Of a stretch of 64,000 bases of DNA, positions 17,136-26,581 are shown one piece after another; position 1 is the first letter of the stretch, and each line of letters opens with the position of its first letter. This DNA is from Deferribacter desulfuricans SSM1. GTDB taxonomy: Bacteria > Chrysiogenota > Deferribacteres > Deferribacterales > Deferribacteraceae. A program made the translations under genes and the position numbers. The notes beneath the pieces are model-generated. The model did no database searches, had not been told where the DNA came from, and saw only the letters and a list, made by a program, of their open reading frames with translations. The DNA lies in assembly GCF_000010985.1 (NCBI RefSeq), contig NC_013940.1, positions 124,001 through 188,000 on the forward strand. Reading direction: 5' to 3'.

Positions 17136-18454
17136 GGTAGTGTATAAGAATTTTGTGTAAGGATTGCAAAAGAGGTATACCTCCTGTAATCTACTTAACC
17201 CCATAAAAAAGAAAAAGGAGGAGGTATACCCCATGAATAATTATAATTTAGCTGAATTATTTGAAAAAAGAAAGGATATTAGAGAAATTTTTATGGAATT
17301 TATGTCAAAACAGTTTGTTAATTTTTTAGAAAAGCTTGGAGAAATAGAAAGAGAGGTCCACTGTTCATTAAATGCTGATAGTAAGAATGGATATTATACA
17401 CGCAATTTTAATACAATTTTTGGTAAAGTAGAAGGGGTAAAAATACCAAGGACACGAAAGATAAAATTTCAGCCATCATTTTTAGAGCCATATAAACGTA
17501 CAACGTTTGAATTAGATGATATAGTGATATCAATGTATCAGGGAGGTTGTTCAACCAGGGATATAGTGCGAACATTAGAGAATTTACTTGGTCAGAAGTA
17601 TTCTCCAAAGTGGGTGAGCAAGATAACTGATGATATTTTGGAAGAGTTGGAAAAATATCACAACAGAAGATTTGAACAATGGTATCCGATTTTGTTTATA
17701 GATGGCACATATTTAAAATTGAAAAGGGGTACGGTATCAAGTGAGGTTATATACACAGTTATGGGAATTGATGAGGATGGTCATAAAGAGATTCTTGCAT
17801 TTTACACATTTGGTGGTAGTGGAGAAAGTGCATTAAACTGGAAGGAATTGCTATATGAGCTTAGGGAGAGAGGGTTACAGGAGCCAATATTAGTTGTAGC
17901 AGATGGTTTAAAAGGTATCAAAGAAGCAGTACTTGAGGTTTATCCTAAAGCAGATTTTCAGACTTGCGTAGTTCACAAAGTGCGGAGCTCATTATCCAAG
18001 GTACGCAAGCGGGATGAGAGTGCTGTAACTGAAGATATGAAAAACATATACATGCAAGAGAATGAAGAGGAATTTTTAAGGAATTTTGAGATATTTCGCA
18101 GGAACTGGTCATATAAATATCCAGAGATGGTTGCATCATGGGAAAGGGATTTGCCAGAGTTGATGACTTATTTGAAATATCCAGCTCTAATGAGACCATA
18201 TATTTACACTACAAATCCTTTGGAGAGGTTTCATAAGGAGGTTAAAAGACGATCTAAGGTAATTGAAGTATTTAATGATAAGAAAGCGTTAGAAAAGGTA
18301 GTATTTTTAGTGATATTGGAGATGAATGGTAGTTATAGAACCCGTAAGATGAAACATTGGAACTATTTTTTAATAGTATTGAAGAATAAGAGAGTTGAGA
18401 AATATGGTAGATTACAGGAGGATAAAAATCTTACACAAAATTAGTTGCACTATG
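17136..18454 (+). mobile_element. IS256-family (Mutator-like) insertion sequence, 1319 bp
   Basis: Imperfect terminal inverted repeats share TAGTG at the tips and AATTTTGTGTAAG inside (left 17136-17160; right 18430-18454, reverse complement). It is bounded by the direct repeat CTTAAAAA and encodes one transposase. It sits in the macro-domain gene, in the opposite orientation. Boundaries are supported both by the duplication and by restoration of the macro frame. Confidence 0.88.
17233..18444 (+). CDS. IS256-family DDE transposase
   Basis: 403 aa from the ATG at 17233, chosen because GGAGGAGG lies just upstream; a 5' extension to 17164 has no ribosome site. The family catalytic triad is visible: Asp in LFIDGTYLK, Asp in VVADGLKG, Glu in NPLERFHKEVKRRS. 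TCVVHKVR is the usual post-D motif. Near normal length for the family and probably active. It ends 10 bases inside the right inverted repeat. Confidence 0.92.
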   Translation: MNNYNLAELFEKRKDIREIFMEFMSKQFVNFLEKLGEIEREVHCSLNADSKNGYYTRNFNTIFGKVEGVKIPRTRKIKFQPSFLEPYKRTTFELDDIVISMYQGGCSTRDIVRTLENLLGQKYSPKWVSKITDDILEELEKYHNRRFEQWYPILFIDGTYLKLKRGTVSSEVIYTVMGIDEDGHKEILAFYTFGGSGESALNWKELLYELRERGLQEPILVVADGLKGIKEAVLEVYPKADFQTCVVHKVRSSLSKVRKRDESAVTEDMKNIYMQENEEEFLRNFEIFRRNWSYKYPEMVASWERDLPELMTYLKYPALMRPYIYTTNPLERFHKEVKRRSKVIEVFNDKKALEKVVFLVILEMNGSYRTRKMKHWNYFLIVLKNKRVEKYGRLQEDKNLTQN

Positions 18455-18775
18455 CTTAAAAAACCAGGGTAATATTTAGATTCAAACTTTGGTTGTTTTA
18501 TTAAATCTTTTTTGTTAGTGCAGTAAACAGGTTTAGTAGGAAAGCTTATTATGCGTTCATATATAATTCCAGTTTTATGTCCATTTTCCTTTATATGATT
18601 ACTTAAATGAGTATCTAAACCAGGTATATAATCATTCATAACTTTTGCAACACCTGCACCCATAACAGCACGTCCATCTTTTTTTACAAAACCATTAGTA
18701 GGTATACACACATAATTACCTTTTTTATAAACTTCGATAATATCTGTTTGAATAATATTTATCATAATTATAAAC

Positions 18776-19183
18776 CTAAATTCTATTATCTAATATTTTT
18801 ATATTATAATATTTTTGTTTATCATTATGTGTTTCTTTTATTTTATTAAAAACAGTATCTCTAAACATTTGTAAAAATACATCTTCGTTCATTTGATATT
18901 TTTCTATATCTTCATAAATATATCTTAATAATATTTTCTTATCTTGATTATTTAAAAGATATTTAATACTTCGTGTTGAATGACATTGATTACAATTTCT
19001 TAAATCTAATATTTCATATACATGCTCATTACAAATCATAAGGTTTTGATCAGCTGGTAAAGTAGTATTTTCTATAAAATCTATAACATCATAAAAAATA
19101 AACCCACAAGAACATTGTTTAGGAAATTGTTTATTAATAGATTTAATTATTTTATCTATAAATACAAAATATTGAAATTTCAT
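18776..19183 (-). CDS. Unknown Cys-rich protein, 135 aa
   Basis: AAGGA precedes the ATG. Cys/His pairs CSCG, CNEH and CNQCH suggest one zinc site of about four to six ligands in the first 70 residues, followed by a helical charged C-terminus. It is 10 bases upstream of the macro-domain start on the same strand, so likely the first gene of that operon. No family name can be given. Confidence 0.6.
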   Translation of the reverse strand: MKFQYFVFIDKIIKSINKQFPKQCSCGFIFYDVIDFIENTTLPADQNLMICNEHVYEILDLRNCNQCHSTRSIKYLLNNQDKKILLRYIYEDIEKYQMNEDVFLQMFRDTVFNKIKETHNDKQKYYNIKILDNRI

Positions 19184-19328
19184 TAATTATTCCTTAAAAA
19201 TATTTTATCTTTTAAATGTTTTTATTTTAATATTTTTTAAAAGAACTTTAAAATTAGTTATATTATTATATAACAAATATTTTACTTTATTTAAAATAAA
19301 ATATCATATAATTTTTAATAAAAGCTAA

Positions 19329-19357
19329 TTGACATTTTATATAAAATTTTATATAAT
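19329..19357 (+). promoter_or_regulatory. Sigma70 promoter
   Basis: TTGACA at 19329, 17-base spacer, TATAAT at 19352; drives the gene starting at 19406. Confidence 0.8.
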
Positions 19358-19405
19358 AATTATATAAAGTTGGAAATATATAAAATAAGTGATAGGAGTG
19401 AGAAA

Positions 19406-20065
19406 ATGAGTAATTATATTTTCTATTGTCCTGAATGTGGTAATAGTTTAAAAATTGAGAGAACACCTTACTATCATAATGAATCGGAAATATATTTAAA
19501 ATGTGAAATATGTGGTTATAAAACAGATAAAAAATATTGTTTTGGTGGTTCTCCAGAAGGTAATGCAACAAAATTATGTGATGCTGTTGGTATTAAATAT
19601 GAAAGAATAGGGGGTTTATCTTTAAAAGAAGCAATAAATAAAGCAGAAGAAGATAGTTTACCTATAAAAAGAGCGAGATGGGACTTTTCTATTTATATTG
19701 AAGGTGATAAATTTTATCGTGTTAATACAAATGATGAATATTTACTTGATTATAAAGATGTGACAGCTGTTGATTGGATGGTATTAAAAGATTCTGACGA
19801 ATGGTATAAATTGATAGATTGGGATAAAATTGATGGTATTGCTGTTTATATAAAGGATAAAAATAAAGTTAATAATTATATTAGTATTCAAAATAAATAT
19901 AATATAAATTTTATTGTTTCATATGTTATTGATCAGGATATTTTTATAGATATAGATGGTATGACATATCCAAGAAAAGATTATAAGATAGTTCCAATAA
20001 AAAAGGATGGTAAAATGGTGTTAATTAAACTCTATGATTGTAAAGAGAATTTATTAACAAAATAG
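19406..20065 (+). CDS. Zinc ribbon fused to a Tad2-like (DUF2829-like) domain
   Basis: 219 aa from the ATG at 19406, with GGAG upstream. An upstream TTG at 19370 would start at the transcript edge and is rejected. Residues 8-40 hold two CxxC pairs (CPECG, CEICG), a zinc ribbon. Residues 68-120 (SLKEAINKAEEDSLPIKRARW, then DVTAVDWMVL) follow the DUF2829 layout: a helix, a basic R-x-x-W strand and a final DW. Some DUF2829 proteins (Tad2) are phage proteins that sequester the Thoeris signalling nucleotide. The similarity is judged by eye; the C-terminal 100 residues are unassigned. Confidence 0.5.
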   Translation: MSNYIFYCPECGNSLKIERTPYYHNESEIYLKCEICGYKTDKKYCFGGSPEGNATKLCDAVGIKYERIGGLSLKEAINKAEEDSLPIKRARWDFSIYIEGDKFYRVNTNDEYLLDYKDVTAVDWMVLKDSDEWYKLIDWDKIDGIAVYIKDKNKVNNYISIQNKYNINFIVSYVIDQDIFIDIDGMTYPRKDYKIVPIKKDGKMVLIKLYDCKENLLTK

Positions 20066-20133
20066 CGAAATAATAACTATATGTAATATTATTATTTATA
20101 GTATTATTAGTAGCAGATATAAAGGAGTATAAA

Positions 20134-20811
20134 ATGTTAATTAACTCCAATTTTAAAGATTATTATGATAATTTAAATGTTTATGGTGTAGATAAGCAAA
20201 TTGTTTTTAATAGGTATCAAGAGAAAATTTATGTTCAAAACTTATTCAAAATTGATAATTTTCCATTAAGTATGTTAAGTTGTGGACGTTATTTTTCTTT
20301 TGCTGTTTTATCTTTTTGTAAACAGGTATATGTTTGTTTAATAATGGATAAATCAGATGAAAAAGATAAGAAATGTTTTTATTCGTCAAATGAAATAAGG
20401 AAGTATATTACAGAAAATTTTGAATATAGAAGAGCTAAATGTATATTAGAAGAGTTTGAAGGTAAAGGCTCTTATCATAAGTATGTCATGAAAAATTCAA
20501 TTTTTAAATATATTGATGATAAATTAATTACATATAATAAGTTAAAAAGCGAATTATTAGGGTATAATTTTAACCTTGATGACTATCCTATTGTTGCTGT
20601 ACAAACTCAATCAATTATAGTTAATCCTATTATTAGAACATATAATTTTCAAAAGATTAAATCACCTTATGATGCTAGGATGGAAATAGAGCAATGGGTA
20701 TTAAATAATAATCTAACAATGAAAGAACCTGAAAAAATTGATGATAGTATTTTAAGAGATATGAAGGGTTTTGATAAAATAAGTTTCAGGAAGAGAAAAC
20801 AGAAAAAATAA
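20134..20811 (+). CDS. Unknown protein, phage-type family (C-terminal GFDKISFRKRK)
   Basis: 225 aa with AAAGGAG before the ATG. The C-terminal 60 residues (SPYDARMEIEQWVL, then DMKGFDKISFRKRK) have a pattern I associate with uncharacterised proteins common in large phages, where an acidic helix is followed by GFDxxxSFRK. The N-terminal part is mixed alpha/beta with several Cys. No enzymatic motif. Probably co-transcribed with the HicB-like gene 38 bases downstream. Confidence 0.6.
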   Translation: MLINSNFKDYYDNLNVYGVDKQIVFNRYQEKIYVQNLFKIDNFPLSMLSCGRYFSFAVLSFCKQVYVCLIMDKSDEKDKKCFYSSNEIRKYITENFEYRRAKCILEEFEGKGSYHKYVMKNSIFKYIDDKLITYNKLKSELLGYNFNLDDYPIVAVQTQSIIVNPIIRTYNFQKIKSPYDARMEIEQWVLNNNLTMKEPEKIDDSILRDMKGFDKISFRKRKQKK

Positions 20812-20849
20812 TTATTAATATAAAAATAGTAAAAAAAGGAGTAAAAGTT

Positions 20850-21221
20850 GTGTTTGATGACAGAGTAAAAATAGGTGTTAAAATAAAAGATGGACAGGTT
20901 ATAGGAGAAGAAGCTGGACATAAACAGTTTATAGAGAGTATGAAAAAGATAGTTAATTTTAAAGATAATAAAGACAATAAAAATAATAAAAATAGAAAAA
21001 GTCTAGAATATTATCTTAATTTAAAATATAAAATAATTATCGAAAAAATAGATGAAGAAGATGGTGGTGGATTTGATGCATACATAAAGGAGTTAGGAAA
21101 GTATACATGTTGTGCGTGTGGTGAAACAGTTGAAGAGGCTTACAATTCATTAATTGAATTTAAAAATGAGCTGATAAAAAAATGGTATGAAGAAGGTAAA
21201 GAAATTCCAGAACCAGAATAA
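20850..21221 (+). CDS. HicB-like antitoxin-type protein, no HicA partner
   Basis: 123 aa, GTG start with AAAGGAG upstream. Residues 50-123 match the HicB fold: YLNLKYKIIIEKIDEEDGG, GFDAYIKELGKYTCCACGETVEEAY, and a final helix plus EIPEPE. Usual HicB proteins pair with a small HicA RNase toxin; no dsRBD-like HicA gene lies beside it. A 45-residue Lys/Asn-rich N-terminal extension replaces the usual start, and there is no C-terminal DNA-binding domain. It may be a solitary antitoxin or have another role. Confidence 0.75.
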   Translation: MFDDRVKIGVKIKDGQVIGEEAGHKQFIESMKKIVNFKDNKDNKNNKNRKSLEYYLNLKYKIIIEKIDEEDGGGFDAYIKELGKYTCCACGETVEEAYNSLIEFKNELIKKWYEEGKEIPEPE

Positions 21222-21335
21222 AAAATTAAAAAAGTAGTACAAGAAATAATATATAAAAATAATAGAGGTAATTAATAATGAATGATTATAACTATTATTT
21301 AAAACAAATTCGACAAATAATTAAAAAAGAAATTA

Positions 21336-21590
21336 AGTCAAGTAATAATGAGATTAAAGATAGGTTAGAACGTTTAAAGTCAAGTAATAATGAGATTAAA
21401 GATAGGTTAGAACGTTTAGAGTTAAGAATGAATCGTTTAGAGTCAAGTAATAATGAGATTAAAGATAGGTTAGAACGTTTAGAGTTAAGAATGAATCGTT
21501 TAGAGTCAAGTAATAATGAGATTAAAGATAGGTTAGAACGTTTAGAGTTAAGAATGAATCGATTAGAGTCAAGCAATAATGAGATTAAAG
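21336..21590 (+). repeat. 63-bp tandem repeats encoding a coiled coil
   Basis: Three or four near-identical copies of a 63-base unit containing AGTAATAATGAGATTAAAGA, plus shorter partial units at both ends. In frame, so the array can change length by 21 residues. Confidence 0.85.
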
Positions 21591-21666
21591 AGAAGATTAG
21601 TCATTTAGAATCAAACAATGAATTTTTGAAAATTTTATCCCTCCACCACCCACAAGACACATTCTT

Positions 21667-22092
21667 TTAGGTAGGTGATGTAGTGGGTGTCTTCTGGGTT
21701 TCAATATATTGTTTGATAACCTCAAGCGGAGCTCCACCACAGGAACCTGCAAAATAGCTTGGAGACCATAAAGCGTTTTTCCAGTAATACTGCCTTAATT
21801 CAGGATGGATTTGTTTTAGCTTTCTGGAAGAAACACCTTTTAGCGAATTTACCAGTTTTGAGACTGCCACCTTTGGCGGATAGTTTACAAGCAAATGGAC
21901 ATGGTCGCTTTCTCCATTTAATTCTATCAGTTCTGCCTCAAAATCTTGACAGACTTTGGCGAAGATTTCCTTTAAGGTTTCTAAGTGTTTCTTTTGAAAT
22001 ACGCTCTTTCTGTATTTAGTTACAAAGACCAAATGCACATGCAGAAGAAAAACACAATGCCTACCAGTTCTAATTTTACTTGACTTTTCCAT
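21667..22092 (-). CDS. tnpA: Y1 transposase TnpA (copy 2)
   Basis: Protein identical to the copy at 2010-2435, with HUH and catalytic Tyr129 intact. Confidence 0.95.
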   Translation of the reverse strand: MEKSSKIRTGRHCVFLLHVHLVFVTKYRKSVFQKKHLETLKEIFAKVCQDFEAELIELNGESDHVHLLVNYPPKVAVSKLVNSLKGVSSRKLKQIHPELRQYYWKNALWSPSYFAGSCGGAPLEVIKQYIETQKTPTTSPT

Positions 22093-22114
22093 AGACCAAT
22101 ACTATAATATAACA

Positions 22115-23446
22115 ATGATTACATGTCAAGCCTTTAAATTTAAACTCAAGACCAATGAAGAGTTAGAAAACAAGTTCGCCCAATTTGCCGGCTCTTGTAG
22201 GTTTGTATGGAATAAAGCTATTGCTTTAATAAAACAAAAGCTTGATATAAAAAAGGTAGATAAAATCATCAATATCCACTTGCCACAATATTACAAAAAT
22301 ACTGCTACTATACCTACCTATAACGAAATGGCGGGAATGCTTAAATTATGGAAACAATCCGAAGAATACGCTTTCTTAAAAGAAGCACATTCTCAAATTC
22401 TACAACAAACCTTAAAGGATTTATACAAAGCCATAGACAGTGCTTTTACCAAAGGCAATGGTATATCTTTTCCAGACTTCAGGAAGAAAGGTAAATCGCC
22501 AGACAGCTTTAGATATCCTCAAGGCTTTAAGATAAATAACAATAGAATATTTTTACCTAAAATAGGATGGGTTAGGTTTTATAAATCAAGAAACATAGTT
22601 GGCAAACCAAAGAATGTAACAGTTAAAAGATACGCCGATGGCTGGTATATAAGCGTAGTTACCGAAAAAGACACATCAATTAAAGAAAATCTATCCAACC
22701 CCGTGGGTATAGATGTAGGTGTAAAAAAGATAATCACACTATCCAACGGTTGTTACTTCGAGCCTCTTGATTTAAGTAAATATGAGAAAAAACTAATCAA
22801 ACTCCAAAGGCAACTCTCGAGAAAACAACACCCTACCAAAAAAGGAGATAAGACACCGTTTTCTAATAATTACAAAAAACACCAAAGAAAAATAGCAAAG
22901 ATGTGGCTTAAGATAGCAAATGTGAGAAACGATTACCTACATAAAATAACAACAGCCATAGCCAAAAAACACGGCTTTGTGGCTGTAGAGAATTTAAAGG
23001 TTAAGAACCTAACCAAATCTGCAAAAGGCACAAAAGACAGCCCCGGACGTAATGTAAAAGCTAAATCAGGCTTAAACAGAAGCATTCTTTCTCGAGCGTG
23101 GGGTAGGTTCTTTGAACTGCTTGAGTATAAACTCCAGAGAAATGGGGGGAAACTGGTTAGAGTTGACGCTAAAAACACCTCTATAACCTGTCCTCTATGT
23201 GATTACACTAATAAGGAAAACCGCAAAAACCAAGCGGTATTTGTATGCAAAAAGTGTGGTTTTACGTCTAATGCTGATTTGGTAGGTGCGATAAATGTTT
23301 TAATGAGAGCGATGAGGAAGGAAAACCTTATAACCCTACCGCAGGGCTTGCGGGAAGTCACGCCTGTGGAGTATGCCAGAGAGTATACGCTGAAGCAGGA
23401 ACCAGCGGGAAACCGTGAGGGATTACCGCTTCCATCGATAGCGTAG
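22115..23446 (+). CDS. tnpB: TnpB RNA-guided nuclease (copy 2)
   Basis: Protein identical to the copy at 2458-3789; RuvC residues and zinc finger intact. Its guide would come from the coiled-coil gene. Confidence 0.95.
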   Translation: MITCQAFKFKLKTNEELENKFAQFAGSCRFVWNKAIALIKQKLDIKKVDKIINIHLPQYYKNTATIPTYNEMAGMLKLWKQSEEYAFLKEAHSQILQQTLKDLYKAIDSAFTKGNGISFPDFRKKGKSPDSFRYPQGFKINNNRIFLPKIGWVRFYKSRNIVGKPKNVTVKRYADGWYISVVTEKDTSIKENLSNPVGIDVGVKKIITLSNGCYFEPLDLSKYEKKLIKLQRQLSRKQHPTKKGDKTPFSNNYKKHQRKIAKMWLKIANVRNDYLHKITTAIAKKHGFVAVENLKVKNLTKSAKGTKDSPGRNVKAKSGLNRSILSRAWGRFFELLEYKLQRNGGKLVRVDAKNTSITCPLCDYTNKENRKNQAVFVCKKCGFTSNADLVGAINVLMRAMRKENLITLPQGLREVTPVEYAREYTLKQEPAGNREGLPLPSIA

Positions 23447-23606
23447 ATGGGAATCCTCTTCCTTTAGGGAGAGGAGGAAGTCAATATCTGACAATTATAG
23501 TTTCTCAAGAAGTAATTATAATATTTCAACAGTATCAGATGGAATGGGATTTAATATGTTTCCTGCAAAAACTGTTTTTAAACTTTAATTTTTTATAAGA
23601 TAAATT

Positions 23607-25055
23607 ATGATAAAAGGAAAATATACTGATGCTATTATTTTTACTAATGAAATAGAAAATGAAGCATTATCTCAAATATATAGTATTGTAAATCATCCAG
23701 TATTTACTGGACCAGTAAGAATAATGCCTGATGTTCATGCAGGTGCTGGGTGTGTGATAGGTTTTACTGCACCTTTAACTAATAAAATTATACCATCTAT
23801 TATAGGATATGATATTGGATGTGGTGTTAGTACATGTATATTAGGTAAAATTAAAAAGGAAGAATTTTTGGATAACTGGGTAATTATTGATAAGAAATTA
23901 AGGGAAATTATACCTCTTGGACAAAATACACATGAAAAGTCTTCTATAATAAAAGAAAATAAAAAATTTTTTGAAGATATTTTTAAATCGCAGAAGCAAT
24001 ATTATTTAAATAAAATAAGTAATGTATTTAATAAAATATTTAAAAATGAAAAATTAAATATAAAATTAGAAAAATATTTTTCATTGGACTATATATTTAA
24101 AGAATTACCTGCTAAAATAGGATTACCTGGTGGTTATATTTTTTCAGCATTAGGAACTCTTGGTGGAGGTAATCATTTTATAGAAGTAGAAGTTAATGAA
24201 AGTGATGATTTATTTGTTACAATACATACAGGATCAAGAAATTTAGGCAAGAAAATAGCAGAATATTGGCAAAAAAAAGCTATTGCATCTTGTAGAACTG
24301 GTAATAAAGATAGGTTTAAAAAAGAAATAGAATTATTAAAAATGAAATATAAAGGAAAAGATCTGGAAAATGCAATTAATGATTTGAAGGTTAAATATAA
24401 AAATAACAATTTTTCTCAAGAGTTATCTTATTTAAGTAGTCCTTCTGATGTGGCAGGCTATTTAATAGATATGTTTATCGCACAGATATTTGCTACATAT
24501 AATAGGTATTGTATCTATAATTTTGTAGAGCAAATTATTTCATATATTTTAAAGAAGGATAATAATCTTTTACTTGATGATTTAGTTTTAAATAGTTTTG
24601 AAAGTGTACATAATTATGTTGATTTTGATGATCTAATTATTCGTAAAGGTGCAATAAAAACACCTATAGGAAAGGAAATTATAATACCTTTAAATATGAA
24701 AGATGGAGTAATAATTGCAAAAGTAAAAAATGAACCTATAAAATTAATAGAGCGTAATTTTTCAGCTCCTCATGGTGCTGGTAGAAAAATGTCACGTTCA
24801 AAAGCAAAACAATCTATAAATCTTAATGATTTTAGAAAGTCTATGGTAGGTATAGCATCATCAAGTGTGAATGAAACAACATTAGATGAATCACCTATGG
24901 CTTATAAAGATAAAGATAACATTATAACTTATCTAAATAACATAGCAGATATTGTTTATATTTTAAAACCAATATATGTTTTAAAAGACAGTATTCCTAC
25001 ATATATATGTAATAATGAAATTGAAACTAAAAATATAATGGATAATATTATGTAA
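23607..25055 (+). CDS. rtcB: RtcB-type RNA-splicing ligase
   Basis: 482 aa, full length. RtcB joins 2',3'-cyclic phosphate (or 3'-phosphate) RNA ends to 5'-OH ends using GTP and Mn2+. Visible motifs: PDVHAGAGC (41-49), GYDIGCGV with metal ligand Cys72, GGGNHFIEV, TIHTGSRNLG, and SAPHGAGR with His389 as the guanylated nucleophile. It starts 18 bases after the end of the coiled-coil gene and has no separate promoter that I can see. An RlaP-type nucleotidyltransferase lies 2.6 kb downstream on the same strand, suggesting an RNA-repair block of the kind phages use against tRNA- or RNA-cleaving defences. Confidence 0.95.
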   Translation: MIKGKYTDAIIFTNEIENEALSQIYSIVNHPVFTGPVRIMPDVHAGAGCVIGFTAPLTNKIIPSIIGYDIGCGVSTCILGKIKKEEFLDNWVIIDKKLREIIPLGQNTHEKSSIIKENKKFFEDIFKSQKQYYLNKISNVFNKIFKNEKLNIKLEKYFSLDYIFKELPAKIGLPGGYIFSALGTLGGGNHFIEVEVNESDDLFVTIHTGSRNLGKKIAEYWQKKAIASCRTGNKDRFKKEIELLKMKYKGKDLENAINDLKVKYKNNNFSQELSYLSSPSDVAGYLIDMFIAQIFATYNRYCIYNFVEQIISYILKKDNNLLLDDLVLNSFESVHNYVDFDDLIIRKGAIKTPIGKEIIIPLNMKDGVIIAKVKNEPIKLIERNFSAPHGAGRKMSRSKAKQSINLNDFRKSMVGIASSSVNETTLDESPMAYKDKDNIITYLNNIADIVYILKPIYVLKDSIPTYICNNEIETKNIMDNIM

Positions 25056-25131
25056 AATGTTTTATTTTTAGAACACATAGTGAAAAAATAAATAAAATAA
25101 ACTAATTAAATAATAGTATGAGGTTATCCAT

Positions 25132-25724
25132 ATGAAGTTAGGAGATATTTTTAGAAAAAAATATAAAAAGGATCCATGTAATTTAACATTAGAGGAAATC
25201 AATAAGATAGCAGTAAGTAAAAGATTTAACTCTTATAAAAGAGTTAAAAATAAAAATTCTATTTTCAAATTGAATTATTATAATATTGATAAATTGTTTG
25301 ATAAAAGATTGAATTCAGACTGACTTTTTTATATATTCAATACTCAGTATTAAGGCCTTATTTAAAATATAGGGATTTTTTTGATATTTGGTTTACAACT
25401 AAGTCATTAATCAAAAATGTAGATTTAAAAGATAAAAATATATTAAAGGGAATTAAATTTAATAAAAATGTTTTTAATTTGGATAAAGATATTTATAAAG
25501 AAAGATTTAGTTATATTATTAAAGAAATAAAGGAAAATAAAGTAAATATGTTAGAATCTACGAAAAATGAACTTAAAAAATTTTTACCTGATGATTTTTA
25601 TATAACATTAGAAAAACAAAATGGTTTTGAAGATATATTAAATACTGTTTATTCTATATTGATAAATTATATAGAACAAGATATTGATAGTATAGTTGAA
25701 TATACTGATAATATGGATATGTAG
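25132..25724 (+). pseudogene. Unknown gene with one apparent frameshift
   Basis: A first frame (25132-25323, MKLGDIFRKKYKK...) ends at TGA. A second frame is open from about 25313 to 25724, through LTFLYIQYSVLRPYL to TDNMDM, but has no ATG of its own. One frameshift near 25310-25325, next to a 6-T run, would join them into about 197 aa. No family recognised. The start has GAGGT upstream. Confidence 0.55.
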
Positions 25725-25733
25725 GAGAATATT

Positions 25734-26411
25734 ATGCCTTCTTATAAAACATTACAAATTTTAAATGATTTACCTGAGGTATTTACTGTTAATGAGTTTT
25801 GTTTATATTATGGTAAAAAACAGTATAAAACTATGTTGTCATGTTTAAATAAGAAGGGAATAATTAAGAAGGCAGGTGTTAAAAGTAATATTTATTATAA
25901 TATGATTAAGATAAAAGAAGTTACTACGGAACATATTAAAAAAGCATTAAAGAAATTATATCCTTTTGGATTATTTAGTGGATTGTATATTTTATATAAA
26001 AATGGTTTTACATCGCAAATACCTTATACTTTATCATATATTTTACCTTCAGCTACAAAACCTTATATATATAGAAAAATTAATAGTGCTGATATTTTAT
26101 ATCGTCCTAAAAAATATTTTTTTTATTTAAAAAGTAAATCTATTGATGATGAAATCAAACCTTCTTATGTAATAGCAGATATGGTTATTTTTTCGGATTA
26201 TGGATACAATTTAACATATACGGACATTGATATGTTGGATACAGATGAATTGAATGAATTAATAAGAGAACTTCATCAGATTGAAAAAAATATGAAAAAA
26301 GAATTTAAAAATAATAAAAAAATAATGAATAATATTGATAAATTGGTAAAAATCATAGATGAACTTGAAGAAGAAAATAATGATTCTTATACTATAAATA
26401 TTGATATATAG
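25734..26411 (+). CDS. Winged-helix protein, possibly AbiEi-antitoxin-like
   Basis: 225 aa, 9 bases after the previous stop. The N-terminal 50 residues look like a winged helix (FTVNEFCLYYGKKQYKTML, LNKKGIIKKAG). The next region (LYPFGLFSGLYILYKNGFTSQIPYTLSYILP) follows the AbiEi-type antitoxin pattern, in which a conserved gene-locus helix precedes GLTxQ-x-P. The C-terminus is a charged coiled coil. No AbiEii nucleotidyltransferase toxin is next to it, so a toxin-antitoxin role is unproven. Confidence 0.45.
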   Translation: MPSYKTLQILNDLPEVFTVNEFCLYYGKKQYKTMLSCLNKKGIIKKAGVKSNIYYNMIKIKEVTTEHIKKALKKLYPFGLFSGLYILYKNGFTSQIPYTLSYILPSATKPYIYRKINSADILYRPKKYFFYLKSKSIDDEIKPSYVIADMVIFSDYGYNLTYTDIDMLDTDELNELIRELHQIEKNMKKEFKNNKKIMNNIDKLVKIIDELEEENNDSYTINIDI

Positions 26412-26506
26412 TTTTGTATATATTATTAAAAAATTAGGTATGGTATACAGAAATGTATACTAAATCTCTATTTTAGAAAAATAAACTTATTCATTTTGTA
26501 TTTTGT

Positions 26507-26535
26507 TTGACAAATTTTTGATTTTATATTATAAT
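26507..26535 (+). promoter_or_regulatory. Sigma70 promoter
   Basis: TTGACA at 26507, 17-base spacer, TATAAT at 26530; precedes the 26582 gene by about 46 bases and probably serves the RlaP gene too. Confidence 0.8.
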
Positions 26536-26581
26536 ATTTAAATAAAGCAAAATAATATAAAATATAAGAGATTATATAAAG

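Larger units (their letters stand above)
16296..18765 (-). pseudogene. Macro-domain + SLOG-type protein, split by an IS256-family element and an in-frame stop
   Basis: The N-terminal part (from ATG 18765) is a macro domain: MINIIQTDI, CIPTNGFVKKDGRAVMGAG. Joining 18765-18455 to 17127 and below, with one copy of the 8-bp duplication, continues in frame through LPFPGIGNGGLN to a TAA at 16956. Directly after that stop, same frame, 16955-16296 encodes about 219 residues with no ATG, GTG or TTG start. These residues have the SLOG/putative molybdenum-carrier pattern FISGFQTGIDYEGL, TVLNLTYSDITLIFA and NGGTLFTY. So this was most likely one macro-SLOG protein, now broken twice. Macro and SLOG domains both handle ADP-ribose- or nucleotide-derived ligands. 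Confidence 0.75.
21639..23484 (+). mobile_element. IS605-type element, copy 2
   Basis: Same 1846-bp length and ends as copy 1, after TTTAT (21634-21638), inside the coiled-coil gene. The putative TnpB guide starts TATCTGACAATT at 23485. No sequence difference from copy 1 was seen. Confidence 0.95.
21278..23588 (+). pseudogene. Coiled-coil protein, interrupted by an IS605-type element
   Basis: Joining 21278-21638 with 23485-23588 gives 154 aa in one frame. Residues 20-105 are a coiled coil built from near-identical 21-residue units (SSNNEIKDRLERL, ELRMNRLE), each exactly 63 bases. The short C-terminus after the insertion is Ser/Asn/Phe-rich (SDNYSFSRSNYNISTVSDGMG) and ends FKL. Likely a structural or adaptor protein. 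With the element present the last 34 residues are lost. Confidence 0.7.
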
